Shown: in pieces, positions 9,312 through 19,441 of the stretch
How positions within the stretch are numbered: the first letter of the stretch is position 1
How the letters are laid out: every line of letters starts with the position of its first letter
Assembly (NCBI GenBank): GCA_040285745.1
Contig: JAUFOR010000002.1
Span: forward strand, 1,054,001-1,118,000
Length of the DNA stretch: 64,000 bases
Direction: 5' to 3'
Origin: Barthelona sp. PCE
Taxonomy: Eukaryota; Metamonada: BaSk clade
The notes under the pieces: generated by a model
The model's database searches: none
Told to the model about the DNA's origin: nothing
What the model saw: the letters and a program-made list of their open reading frames with translations, nothing else
Made by a program: the position numbers and the translations under genes

Positions 9312-9542
9312 ATGTCAAGGATAAGTTTAAAGCCAATTGTGGAGTATATGCACTCGCAGGTCGAGGTGGAGTTGACCAACGGGCAACGGATTTCTGGAAT
9401 TTTGAAGGGGTACGATGATTTCACAAATTTAACCCTTTTCCATGCACATGAGATATTAACACAACAAGAAGGAGGTGTGATCCCGCTGGGTAACATGCTT
9501 CTCAGGGGTAATCAGATTGTATGGATCGAACGACAAACATAG
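9312..9542 (+). CDS. SNRPG: small nuclear ribonucleoprotein SmG
   Basis: A 76-residue Sm-fold protein, the same length as human SmG. Sm1 motif is VEVELTNGQRISGILKGYDDFTNL in sense of pattern (hydrophobic strands around NG and a G-x-D turn; residues 17-40), and Sm2 is LGNMLLRGNQIVWI at about 58-72 with the RGN signature. Asp and Asn of the Sm1 loop contact uridine in the Sm site of spliceosomal snRNAs. LSm7 is the main alternative but has an N-terminal extension absent here. ATG 9312 is chosen because the upstream open frame has no homology and would spoil the N-terminal helix. Converges on the RRM gene, 32 bases between stops. Confidence 0.85.
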   Translation: MSRISLKPIVEYMHSQVEVELTNGQRISGILKGYDDFTNLTLFHAHEILTQQEGGVIPLGNMLLRGNQIVWIERQT

Positions 9543-9574
9543 CTGTTTTATTTGTATATATTAACAATAAATAT

Positions 9575-10636
9575 CTAGTGATATTCATAGCGAACGTTCT
9601 CCTGTACCGAATGAGAAGCTCCACCAGTATGGTAATAGGTCCCTTGTGCATGAACTGGATGTTGTTGAGTCTGATAGTATTGTGGTGCAAGATTAGGCTG
9701 TACCGGGGCATATCCCTGTGCAGCATGGTGCGCATGGGCGCTGTGGTGCACTATAGGGGGGTAGTAAAGCTGTTGCTGTTGTTGTGGCATTGAATAATAC
9801 TGTTTGGCATGGGGATGTATGTGTTGAGGCTGTTGGGGAGCGTAATAGTTCTGCTGTGGATAGTAGTGTTGTTGTTGCATTGGTTGCTGCATTGGATAAT
9901 GTTGCTGACGTCTGTAATAGTGATTATTGTGATTATTGTGTCTCCTTTTGTTTCTTCCTCGCCTTAGACTATCCCTAATGCCCTGGGGGAGCAAAACCCG
10001 TGCTTTCCTGACATCCACACGTGTTTTTTGATCAAGGAAATCAATAGTTTCAGTGTTTTTAAAAGCTTCAAGGCATCTATCTGCACCTCGTTGATCAAAA
10101 AACTCTACGTATGCTTGTGAACCTCTGCCTCCACGTATCTCTTTGATTTCTCCATAAGTTTCCACCAGCTTGAGTAGGGCATTCTGGCTTTCAAAGCTGT
10201 GAAAATTGTGATTTGAATCAGTCATAAATAACGTTATTGTGCCTGGATCCTCGGCCTGCGTCGTCCGCGGGATGTTGTACGTTACCTGAATGGGTATTTC
10301 ATTGAATTTCGTGCTTTGTGATTCGGTGTATGCTTTGATAGCATCCCTGATGTCGAAGAATGTTATAAAAAACATACCCTTATCAGGTATCATGCTCTTT
10401 GGATCCTTAAACGTACCAAACTGACGAAAATGTTCAATAACTTCTTCTGGATCCACGTCATTGTCAATTCCCCGAACCATAAGATTTCGGCATTTAAAAT
10501 CGAAGTCGCGTCGGTCATTCTGGGTTTTGTTAAATGTTAACACAGAGGATACGTATGTTGTGTCATTTTCAGTTTCCTCTTGTGATTGTTGTGTTTGATC
10601 AGTCACAATCGGTTGTTCGCCGTCAAATGTGCTCAT
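9575..10636 (-). CDS. two-RRM RNA-binding protein with Gln/His/Tyr-rich tail
   Basis: A 353-residue protein. RRM1 (about 49-125) has CRNLMVRGIDNDV as RNP2 and GMFFITFFDIRDA as RNP1. RRM2 (about 135-215) has GTITLFMTDS and GSQAYVEFFDQRGADRCLEAF. The pattern of a divergent two-RRM unit resembles Mei2-like proteins, but the canonical Mei2 C-terminal RRM is not present. From about 225 an Arg-rich patch is followed by a low-complexity Q/H/Y/P tail, a composition associated with RNP granule formation. The single-RRM gene at 34604 has a similar tail. Role probably in mRNA regulation; target unknown. Confidence 0.75.
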   Translation of the reverse strand: MSTFDGEQPIVTDQTQQSQEETENDTTYVSSVLTFNKTQNDRRDFDFKCRNLMVRGIDNDVDPEEVIEHFRQFGTFKDPKSMIPDKGMFFITFFDIRDAIKAYTESQSTKFNEIPIQVTYNIPRTTQAEDPGTITLFMTDSNHNFHSFESQNALLKLVETYGEIKEIRGGRGSQAYVEFFDQRGADRCLEAFKNTETIDFLDQKTRVDVRKARVLLPQGIRDSLRRGRNKRRHNNHNNHYYRRQQHYPMQQPMQQQHYYPQQNYYAPQQPQHIHPHAKQYYSMPQQQQQLYYPPIVHHSAHAHHAAQGYAPVQPNLAPQYYQTQQHPVHAQGTYYHTGGASHSVQENVRYEYH

Positions 10637-10831
10637 GTGATTCCCTAAAATACCGTTTTTCCCGTTGTAAGACTCAATTTAATAAAAAACAGGATAACTT
10701 TTTTGATTCCACTTACTAACAACGTTCAGGAAACGAATTCTTTGGGACAAGGCGTGTTACGTTGTTTTTCATAGTTAAATACCACACTTGCATTAAATTG
10801 AACAAATAAAGCACCATTGTTCTTTACTTTA

Positions 10832-12934
10832 CTATGATGGGAGATAGAATGTGCAGTTGCAATGAGTGCCTCGATATCTTGCAATCCTTAATGCACCAGA
10901 ACTAACCATTTCAACAAACTGAGCACTCTGTTGATGTTCAGGACATACATATGTTTTCGATGATGATGTTGAGTTGTACGTAGGTGCACCAAAACTGCTC
11001 ACAGTCTTCTGCTTAGGTTTAAATATTGAAACCGATTCAGTAACAGTTTGCTTAAACTTCCTCTTGTGCTTTCCCGTCGATGACGAAGCAGCAGCAAAAG
11101 GACTATACTTTTTTGGCTCAGATGGTTGGTCCAGAGCAGCAAACGGGTTCTGTGATGGTGGAGACGAAGTTTTCTTGATAATAATTGGGAATTCATCATC
11201 GTCGTCATCGGAAAAAATCACTGATGCCCTTGGTTTCTCAGTCCTTTTCGGCTGCACAACACGGGAAGATACCGCTCTGGGCATCATAGGCATCATAGGA
11301 GCCATTGCTTTGAATGCTCCAAGTTTCTTTTTTGGTTCACTTTTATCCTGCATCTCTCTTTGAGGTGCAGAAGCTTTGCTTAACGACTCCATGACATCAA
11401 ATAGATCATCCGTGTTTCCTTCTTCCTCTTTAGCAGAACCTGATAAAAAATCTCGAAGAGCATCATCATTTTCTTTTAAAGTCTTTGCATCGTGCATAAA
11501 GGACGTTATTTTATGCTGTTTGTTGCCCAGCTGCTTGATAGGCGTATCTATCGTGCTCAACTGTCCTAAACGCTCATCCAAATCGCGATAAAATGACTTA
11601 ACTCTTTCATCTGCTTTGATACGTCTAGGATTCCAGTTGACAACCTGTAAATTGTTAAGGTCACGACACCTAGAAAGCGCAACATACGCCTGTCCTGTCG
11701 CAAACGCTCTTCCAATATCCAGTTTGACTTTATCTATCGTTAAACCTTGACACTTGTGTACAGTGATGGCCCACGCCAAACGCAGCGGTATTTGCTCTCG
11801 CTCCGCTACGATGTTTTGGCCCTGCATGATAGTAAACTCAGTCGGTTGCACAGTATGCTCAACTCCATTGAAGCTTACAACGGGGACGGGTTTTCCTCTC
11901 TTTGTTTCGATGCGAGTTACTGTTCCTGTCGACCCATTAACCAGGTTTGCGTCAAAATCAATATTCTTCAGAAGCATTACTTTGGCACCAACTTTCAAAC
12001 GTAATATTTCTGGGACTATTAAATGGTTTAGCATACTCTTATTCCCTTTATCCTTTGCTTTAAAGTCAACGCACTCGTCTCCGAGCCCTGCTAATTCTTG
12101 TTGGTTTATCCTGTCTACGTCAGCATTGTGTGTGTAAAGAATGGTGGGATCATGAACGTGTTGAGTTCGTAGTCTATTCATAGTATCGTTAACCAGCTCA
12201 TCTATCTTAGCAACGCGTACCTTGTTCAGAAGAGACGTGAATGCTTTGTTCTTCTGTCGAATGATTTCGTTTAGGTTCATGTCCATAAAGTTTGCTTCTT
12301 CCCAATCGTAAGATTCAAAAACAAAAAATGGTTGGCTACCTTTTGGTACCTCATGGTTCTTGTATACTGGTGGTAACTGAAAGAAATCACCACATACAAC
12401 TAAATTAATTCCTCCAAAGAACTTATTGGGATTTCCTCGAATGTTTTTTGCTACAATATTTAATAAATGAAACAGTTTTGGTGAAACCATTGATATCTCA
12501 TCAATAATGAGGTACCTGCAGTTGAGCCAGCGTTCTTTCGTCTTTCTATTGGAACTCTTTCGCAATTTTCCCATCATATCAGAGGCATCATAACTGCCTG
12601 GTCTTAACCCTCCAAATGAATGCAAAGTAGTACCTCCTATGTTACAGGCAGCTACACCAGTTGGAGCAGTAACATAAATCTCTCGTTCATTATAGCGCTG
12701 CCTTAAAGCTTTAATAATAAGCTTAAGTAAGAAAGATTTGCCCGTCCCAGCTGCTCCAGTGAAGAAGACGTTGCTATCTCCATCCATGACTGCATCAAAC
12801 ACCTTTTTTTGCCCTGAAGTAAGCTGTTCATACTGTTCGAGTATTTCTTTCGACAATTCCTTTCCATGGAACGTATCTGTAATTCTACCTTGCCTTGAAA
12901 TCGTGGTTCTTGCCTTTTTTGGCACTCTACTCAT
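10832..12934 (-). CDS. PIF1: PIF1-family 5'-3' DNA helicase
   Basis: A 700-residue SF1B helicase acting on replication intermediates, G-quadruplexes and telomeres. Motif I GAAGTGKS is at 60-67, motif Ia VTAPTGVAA, then GGTTLHSFGG, motif II LIIDEISM near 140, motif III GDFFQLPPV, and the C-terminal motifs VHKCQGLTID and AYVALSRC. Gln41 of TSGQKKVF is the Q motif. An acidic, Ser-rich linker (about 480-640) follows, then a final block with CPEH and HCNCTF that may bind zinc. QGRITDTF at about 15-22 is a weak PIP-like peptide. No mitochondrial presequence is visible, so a nuclear location is likelier. ATG 12934 is in frame and close to a conserved start. Confidence 0.92.
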   Translation of the reverse strand: MSRVPKKARTTISRQGRITDTFHGKELSKEILEQYEQLTSGQKKVFDAVMDGDSNVFFTGAAGTGKSFLLKLIIKALRQRYNEREIYVTAPTGVAACNIGGTTLHSFGGLRPGSYDASDMMGKLRKSSNRKTKERWLNCRYLIIDEISMVSPKLFHLLNIVAKNIRGNPNKFFGGINLVVCGDFFQLPPVYKNHEVPKGSQPFFVFESYDWEEANFMDMNLNEIIRQKNKAFTSLLNKVRVAKIDELVNDTMNRLRTQHVHDPTILYTHNADVDRINQQELAGLGDECVDFKAKDKGNKSMLNHLIVPEILRLKVGAKVMLLKNIDFDANLVNGSTGTVTRIETKRGKPVPVVSFNGVEHTVQPTEFTIMQGQNIVAEREQIPLRLAWAITVHKCQGLTIDKVKLDIGRAFATGQAYVALSRCRDLNNLQVVNWNPRRIKADERVKSFYRDLDERLGQLSTIDTPIKQLGNKQHKITSFMHDAKTLKENDDALRDFLSGSAKEEEGNTDDLFDVMESLSKASAPQREMQDKSEPKKKLGAFKAMAPMMPMMPRAVSSRVVQPKRTEKPRASVIFSDDDDDEFPIIIKKTSSPPSQNPFAALDQPSEPKKYSPFAAASSSTGKHKRKFKQTVTESVSIFKPKQKTVSSFGAPTYNSTSSSKTYVCPEHQQSAQFVEMVSSGALRIARYRGTHCNCTFYLPS

Positions 12935-13231
12935 TAAATCATGTGTTGGTTAAAATGAAATGCGTGAAAAAATGAATAACAACTTGATTCTTTCTTTATG
13001 AGCTTCCAAATGGCACTGAGCTCATGGGGTAGACACGTGCAAGCAAAAAACAATAGGTTTCGGTTTTTTTAGAAAAGTAAAAAATCTTTCCACATTTGTT
13101 TTCTTGCGAATTCAACATTGTGAACCCAGTTTAAATCCACTGAACTCATCAAAAACGTGAGAATATGACATGCATATGAGAAGTGGGTGTTTTTCCAAAT
13201 ATCTATTTTATTCGAGGTTTTTTTGAACTTC

Positions 13232-14758
13232 ATGGAGAAGCAGTTTTTTCACATTATTCCCGGGAAGCCGGAAGTTCCAGATAACGGGCTAAATATTCAA
13301 GAAGAGGTGGAGTATCGTAGCGTTTCGGAGTTTTACTTGAATTGTTTACGTGAATCATTCAGGGAAACATACATTCCAATCATAAAGACAGTGTTGGGAG
13401 GTCTGGATTGCGCACAGTTGGTTCCAGGAGTATCAACCATTTTTTTACAAACTGGAGCACTGGGCAAGGATCACGAGCTCATCTCAGACGCCTTACTGCA
13501 CAACCTTCCGGATGACGAGGTTACATCATTGAAGATCACCGTTTCTGACGTTAAATCAAGTAATGTCATTCCATCTTTCTTGGAATTTATGAATGAAATC
13601 GATCACGACGGGAGTATTGTTTATATTAACGTGAACTACAACTTCAACGTGGCATTAGAGATTGTTTCGTATATTGCCAAATACGCTAATTCAAACTTAA
13701 CAGTATTACTAGTCTGCACAAATTATTACGGTTTCCTTTCGCCAAAGGAAGCATTGATGCTTAACCCACTGTGGCTCACAGTTCCGCCAGTCTGGGTCGA
13801 AAACGGTTGGGGAAAGAGATTCCTGAGCCTGGTTTCTTTCCCAGGGACATCAATATTATCACCATATTTTGGATCTCTCGATAGGGTACCCAATTCGGTG
13901 TTTCCCATGTTCCCAGAGTCATTCACCGTTCATATGGCGAAAGATAACCTCTTGTTATGTGTACACAGGCAGATGCTAAAAGGGAACAGGATGCATCACG
14001 TTGGTAATAGTATTCATGCTCATGAATTTCACAGCAGGATGATAGAGCCGCTACAGCGCGACCTTCTGATACTGGCTGGTGTAGCAAGAAACGGGTTTGA
14101 TGCGCGAATTATTCTTGATAATGTCGCACACATGGTGTATGCATTAAAAACGTATGCCAATACCCCAAGGACGCTGATTCATTTCAGGCACTTACCTAAG
14201 AAGCATAAGCAGGACATTGAAGATCGGTTCACATACATAATTGCATGGTTATATCACCAGAGGGTTTTGTCAGAGAAGGTGCGTCAGCGCTTTGTTGTTG
14301 AGCTTATCAATTGCAAGGTGTTGATGGACCACGTGTCACTATTATTAATTTCTTTATTTCTTTGTAATATTGTACGACCATCCCCAAAGAATTCAAAGTA
14401 TAATGTTGATCCAGGCCTGTTTTTTGGTGCTTCCATACCCTCAAGAATTCCGACAGCGATGATGATGCTGAAATATCCGCAAAGATTTTTTCAGTACGCT
14501 CCTTCGTTTTGTATCATCATTGTATGTTTGAAGAAAACCAAAGATGGGATTATTGAGCCACTCCCAAAGCATTTCACTTTTTCAAAATTGAAGCAAAGAT
14601 ATGTTAAATTTCGCAATGTTGTACTACCAAAGGTTGATGAAGAAACTCTTGCAGATGAATTTACACAGGGCTTGGGGCATCTGATGAGCATGGGTCTCAT
14701 TGAACAAGGTACTAGAGGTTTCTACAGAACCGATATATTCAAAGCGCTATCAAAGTAG
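13232..14758 (+). CDS. possible origin recognition complex subunit 3 (divergent)
   Basis: No strong family motif is present in this 508-residue protein, but its plan resembles ORC3. After a helical start, residues about 60-95 read STIFLQTGALGKDHELIS, comparable in pattern to the ORC3 segment with a hydrophobic strand, Gly-x-x-x-x-DH and a Leu-rich helix. A second hydrophobic strand pair (SIVYINVNYN, LTVLLVCTNYYG) fits the inactive AAA-like fold. The end, EFTQGLGHLMSMGLIEQ, matches the pattern of the ORC3 winged helix. There is no Walker A, as expected for ORC3. This is inference from recalled patterns; an unrelated protein is quite possible. ATG 13232 is the first ATG in frame. Confidence 0.4.
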   Translation: MEKQFFHIIPGKPEVPDNGLNIQEEVEYRSVSEFYLNCLRESFRETYIPIIKTVLGGLDCAQLVPGVSTIFLQTGALGKDHELISDALLHNLPDDEVTSLKITVSDVKSSNVIPSFLEFMNEIDHDGSIVYINVNYNFNVALEIVSYIAKYANSNLTVLLVCTNYYGFLSPKEALMLNPLWLTVPPVWVENGWGKRFLSLVSFPGTSILSPYFGSLDRVPNSVFPMFPESFTVHMAKDNLLLCVHRQMLKGNRMHHVGNSIHAHEFHSRMIEPLQRDLLILAGVARNGFDARIILDNVAHMVYALKTYANTPRTLIHFRHLPKKHKQDIEDRFTYIIAWLYHQRVLSEKVRQRFVVELINCKVLMDHVSLLLISLFLCNIVRPSPKNSKYNVDPGLFFGASIPSRIPTAMMMLKYPQRFFQYAPSFCIIIVCLKKTKDGIIEPLPKHFTFSKLKQRYVKFRNVVLPKVDEETLADEFTQGLGHLMSMGLIEQGTRGFYRTDIFKALSK

Positions 14759-14785
14759 TTGAATAAATGTGTGTTTTTACTATTG

Positions 14786-15571
14786 TTAAAATACCATATC
14801 ATTCGGTTCAGCCATCTCAGCCAACTGGTCGTAGCCTGTCATTAAATCAATACGCGTCAGTAGATGCATCATCATATTTTCATCCGTGAGGCTCAATGGC
14901 AGGAAGTCAACACCTCCAAATTCTTCTAATAGGTCAATCATCGCTACATTAAACTCTTTGTGTTGTGGTGCTTCTTTGTCGAGCTCATCCTGGAGATGAC
15001 CGGGTATGACCTCCAGGTATTCCTCATAATCATCATTAAGATCGCACTTACTGAGGATTGCGAGATGCGGAAGTTCAACCTGAATCATGGTACTGAGACA
15101 GGCAAGCATACCGGCAACCAGTTTCTTCCTGGAATCGACAAAATGAATGTCCATCAGATAGATGCTAACCATATTATACCCTGCACGCTGCAGGTGCTCT
15201 ACGATCTTTCTCATGAATGGAAGATGTGTAAAAACCTCAATCTGACCAGGACAATCGATTAACAAGTAATCTTCTGGATAGTCCCCCAATAGATCATCTA
15301 GAAGAGTGAGGTTGTTGTGTAGGTACTCTAGACAAAAGACTAGACCACCGTTAGGACCAAAATCAACGTCATCTGCTTCAATAACATCATTGATATCAAT
15401 CATATTCCTGATATCCACAGATGGTTCATATGGTAGGTATTCAGCCGCAGGATCCATGTTGAAAACATGACAGTTTCTCTTCATAGTCCTTAAATGGTTC
15501 TGCATAATTTGACAATAGGTTGATTTCCCCGAGCCCGCTGGACCAAGTACGATTTGAGCAAACTTGGACAT
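14786..15571 (-). CDS. GPN3: GPN-loop GTPase 3
   Basis: A 261-residue GPN-loop GTPase that helps assemble and import RNA polymerase II. The N-terminus MSKFAQIVLGPAGSGKSTYC holds the P-loop (GPAGSGKS, about 10-17). FNMDPAAEYLPYEP follows, the GPN loop is FGPNGG at about 72-77, G3 is DCPGQIE at about 106-112 and G4 is LSKCDL. YLLIDCPGQIEVFTHLP and GMLACLSTMI match the GPN3 subgroup better than GPN1 or GPN2, and there is no long C-terminal tail as in GPN1. ATG 15571 starts directly at the conserved strand. Converges on the ORC3-like gene with 27 bases between stops. Confidence 0.92.
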   Translation of the reverse strand: MSKFAQIVLGPAGSGKSTYCQIMQNHLRTMKRNCHVFNMDPAAEYLPYEPSVDIRNMIDINDVIEADDVDFGPNGGLVFCLEYLHNNLTLLDDLLGDYPEDYLLIDCPGQIEVFTHLPFMRKIVEHLQRAGYNMVSIYLMDIHFVDSRKKLVAGMLACLSTMIQVELPHLAILSKCDLNDDYEEYLEVIPGHLQDELDKEAPQHKEFNVAMIDLLEEFGGVDFLPLSLTDENMMMHLLTRIDLMTGYDQLAEMAEPNDMVF

Positions 15572-15695
15572 AAAGGGTGTGTGTAATTAATATGAAAAGG
15601 TGCGAAAAGTGAATACAAGGAAATTATTGAGAGTTTTTGGGATATTCATTTGTTATCGCATTTAAACATTTTTACATTTGTAAGAAAGGGGTTTC

Positions 15696-16592
15696 ATGAG
15701 TGCGTCAGACCACGAACAAGAGTCGCAAAGTCCATCCATGGTGGATACTATTGTTGTGAAAGAACCACAGGAGTTAAAACCTTCTTCCACGCTTGAAATT
15801 GTCGATCCAGAGCCGTTTGGGGAAGAGGATGTTACAGACGAACCGTTAACGCTGGAAGATCTGTGCAACACTCAGACCGAAATTCAAAGTGAGATTGATG
15901 GTGGATATCCAAGCAATTCTTTCATAAAGAAAGAGTTGGCGCCCAACACACACAGAGAATTGAAACATGATTTAGAGGTACAACTGGCAAATTTCGCACT
16001 GACTGAGACGGAGATTCGGTCAAAGAATCAACCTAATATGTTTACTAGTATGGAGGTAAGCAGCATGTATGTTGAAAAGAAGAAGGAGATATCTTTTGTT
16101 GAGAAATGCAATATTTTGATGGAAAAATCTAGAATGAATGTTTTAGACTCATTAGCAATTCCCAAAGACAGATTGAAGCCTTCTGAGGAGCTCAAAGATC
16201 GTATCAGCGAGGAGAAAAAAACACTGGAATCAAAGATTAAGGATTTAGTAGCTTTGCAAAATGCAATTGATACTAATCAAAAGAGTGATGAAATCGAACG
16301 ACGAAGAAGACAGATATACCTCGACATGGACTTTGATGCAAACCCATTATCCTTAGATGATGACAGAAATGTGTGTGGTGATTCAGTTTTGGGAATAGAC
16401 TGGATTTTGGAATTTGAACAATTATCTATATATCAAAAATCATTAATGGATGATAAAGTTATTAAGAGCAGACGTATCAAACCAAAAAAAGCAACTATTG
16501 ATAGGAAATATGATTTAAAACGTTCTACAAAAGATATTTCGTTTGGTGTAGATCGTGTTCAGCAGTTAAGAGAACTCATTGCTCAAAAATGA
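15696..16592 (+). CDS. possible AATF/Bfr2-like ribosome-biogenesis protein
   Basis: A 298-residue, hydrophilic protein with an acidic N-terminus. Residues about 140-200 (SFVEKCNILMEKSRMNVLDS, then an isolated LP-like turn and a long helix ending LVALQNAI) resemble the AATF leucine-zipper region. The C-terminal IYQKSLMDD followed by KPKKATIDRKYDLKRSTKD resembles the TRAUB-domain pattern FYxxLL then a Lys/Arg-rich KVDRKASKGRKLR. AATF/Bfr2 acts in the small-subunit processome, which would match UTP17 in the same window. The match is weak and made from memory; otherwise call it a conserved hypothetical nuclear protein. Confidence 0.4.
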   Translation: MSASDHEQESQSPSMVDTIVVKEPQELKPSSTLEIVDPEPFGEEDVTDEPLTLEDLCNTQTEIQSEIDGGYPSNSFIKKELAPNTHRELKHDLEVQLANFALTETEIRSKNQPNMFTSMEVSSMYVEKKKEISFVEKCNILMEKSRMNVLDSLAIPKDRLKPSEELKDRISEEKKTLESKIKDLVALQNAIDTNQKSDEIERRRRQIYLDMDFDANPLSLDDDRNVCGDSVLGIDWILEFEQLSIYQKSLMDDKVIKSRRIKPKKATIDRKYDLKRSTKDISFGVDRVQQLRELIAQK

Positions 16593-16689
16593 TAATGTAA
16601 AATAGCAGTTTATTGGAGAAGTAGGTTGTTTCCAAGTATACTTTCACCTGTTTTAAAGTAACATTCCTTCACATCTATAAAAAAATTCA

Positions 16690-19332
16690 TTAACGGTTCA
16701 GATTAAGGGCACCTAACAAACGTTGGTACATACGGCTAGTGTTTCTTCCAACAGTTCTTACATGATCGTTATTAGAGAATCTGATAATATTTTTGATCCA
16801 TGGTGAAATATAGTCGTTTTCACTAAACTCTTCTGGTTTTTCTGTTCCACAAGTTGCAATAACATCTTGCAACGAATAGAAAGCACTTTCTAAGACATTA
16901 ACAGATGTGTTAACCACAATGTTGCTGACAGTCTCATAATTATCATCGGGAACAATAATATCTTCATCGAAATAATCACGAATTGGTACACTATTAAAGA
17001 TGATATCCATATAAAACTCTAGTTCATCAAGGATAACTTCAGGGCATTCTCGAAGAGCCTGCATGAAACTTGAAGCAATCTCTAACAAAGCAACCTTGAG
17101 CTCATAGACTTCATCATCATCATCAATCTCCAGTTCCATAACGCCTTGAATCTCCTTCAAGGAAGGAGCGTAATATTCTGCAAAGTCTTCTTGCATCGCA
17201 ACAGCAACGTCGCCAAAGATCGACATGAGCTTGATCTTCACCATATTACCTGCTTGTTCACTATCCATACTTTCGACTATTGTTGTGAGTATTTCTTCGA
17301 CATAGGGAACAATATTTGGACCTACAGCATCAATGATGTCCGAAAGAGAATCAGTGGTGTGATCGATGATATCGTATGAGTCAACCATACGCAAACCGCT
17401 CAAGATATAATCTTTAACAGTATCCAGATGCTCGACAAAGTCTTCCTCCAAAGCGGTTGCCAGAGGGCCCAAAACTGCAACTACTTCATCTGTGACTTCC
17501 AAAGCAGTGTCTTCGTTGTTCAGCATTTCCAGCATTAACTCCAGAATGGCGTTTGCACTGTCCAACTCCAAAACGTCCGACAACACATAGACTGTAGCCT
17601 TAATGAGGACACACATATGTGCTTGTATGTCGATATCGTCCTGCTCTGTTGCACCCATCAGATTCTTGAGTGTGTCATAGATTTTCTCCAGTACATCTTC
17701 TGCAAGATACGCCCTTCTATCAATGGCGGAAGCCTTGATCAAGTTCTCAATGGCCATAAAACATGTACCGCGGACATCAACGTTTTTAGCATCTTCAGCG
17801 GATGCGCGTTCCATAAGTGTCTCGATCAAGTCGGGAAGATAAGGCGAAAGCGCATTAGTCTCCTCGTTAGCAAAAGGAATAAATGAGTCACCAAGAGCAT
17901 AGATGACATATCCAATGTTGCACGCAATATTGTGAGGCATCTGAATAGCCTTGAGTAAAATGTTAACGATTGAAGGCAAGAACTTACCACGAACCAACTC
18001 CGGGATATGCTCTGTGATGCGACCAATGCACCAAGCAGCGGTACCCTGGAGCAAAACGAGTTCGTTGCTAACATCATCATCGATATCAGTGAAAAAAGTT
18101 AAAACGTGATCAAGGAATTGTGAAGCAAATGTTTGGGCATCTGACTCATCGATTGCAGCAATAATTGAACCGAAAATCATGATGGTAGCATACTGCTTCT
18201 CCCACTCATCTTCCTCCATGTATGCGTCAATGTACTGAAGTGCGATATCGCTTACCCCTGTCGAATAGTAGTTACTGAGCTGGATCAAACAGTTGCTGGA
18301 CGAGGCCGTGAGATTCCAAGTGTCAATGTCAACAGTGTGATCTGGCTGGGTTAGGAACTCACACAGGGTTCTTGTCAGTTGCTCAACAGAGTTAGCCAGG
18401 ATTGACAGTTTGGGATCAATGCGGTGGATGTCACTCGCCTTTGCGATGATTGTAAAGAAATCAAGGCATTGAATGATGATATCCTCAATTTCACAAGTCA
18501 AAATTTCCATGATATTTTCAACAACTGGTTGAATAAGGTCTAGAATCTCCAGATAGTAATGAGTGGTGATTTGGTTCATACACCGAATTGAAATAATGGC
18601 AGATTTTTCAGATTCTTGGAACATTTGCATCACCGATTGAACCAGTATTTCTGCTTTTTCTTTATCACCAAAGATTTCAGCAAGGAACTTAACTGAGTTC
18701 TCCAAGGCCTTTACGGCACGTTCACGGATCTTCATATCATAATCCTCACCCATACATTCAGCAAGAACCTTTGCGATATCAAAGTCAAAGTTAATGAGTG
18801 CTTGTAAAGGTGTATCCTTACAGAGATAGCCCAGTGTGTCCAGAGCGGTGCACTTATAAACATCATCATAATCACTGTTTAAGACTGATACGATGTCAGG
18901 GATGAGTGAATCCCATTTCTCATAAGGAAGCTCCATTGACCCAATTTTAGCGACCAAAACGGCGGTCATGTTACGGATATCCTTATCATCATCACCCAAA
19001 GTCATAAACAGATTTTCTTTGAATGTTGTGCGTTGCTCTTCATCTAAACTACCCCAATTGACAATTACTGTCTGGTCTTCAGGATACGCATTGAAGAACA
19101 GTGCAATTGCGGAACCAACTTCCAAACGATGATCGGCATCCAGTTCAACATCGCAGTATAGTTCACCTAGTGACTCAAAAAATTCGTCAGTCTCATCTTT
19201 TGACCATTCTACCAACTGCTCTCTGAAGGTATCATCTAAAAATTAGTTGAAAAGTACAACTATGCAAAAAAAAAATAACATACCACCTCGAATTGCTTTA
19301 CGAATGGAAGACAACAGTTCATCTCTATCCAT
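16690..19332 (-). CDS. KPNB1: importin subunit beta-1 (one intron)
   Basis: Two exons, 19332-19284 and 19235-16690, encode 864 residues, close to human importin-beta1 (876) and yeast Kap95 (861). The protein is a stack of HEAT repeats that carries importin-alpha cargo through nuclear pores and is released by Ran-GTP. Landmarks include LDTLGYLCKD, ATIMIFGSIIAAID, GTAAWCIGRITEHIPE and, late, KIKLMSIFGDVAVAMQEDFAEYY, all matching beta-1 rather than importin-5. The first exon is only 49 bases and supplies MDRDELLSSIRKAIRG; splicing restores frame as Gly-Asp-Asp-Thr. It is strongly acidic throughout. Confidence 0.9.
19236..19283 (-). other. spliceosomal intron in importin-beta1 (48 bases)
   Basis: On the minus strand the intron starts GTATGT and ends AACTAATTTTTAG, so the likely branch adenine in CTAAT is only about 7 bases from AG. 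Removal joins two coding exons in phase 1 and restores the importin N-terminus; without it the second exon lacks an ATG at its conserved start. Confidence 0.9.
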
Positions 19333-19441
19333 TTGCGATTGTACAAAGGAAAAACCCAACTGTGAAAAAGGATTGAATGTGTATTACACGTTTTGCGGTG
19401 TTTAACCTTCTTCTCTCCAATTTATAATTATCTTTAAGGAA

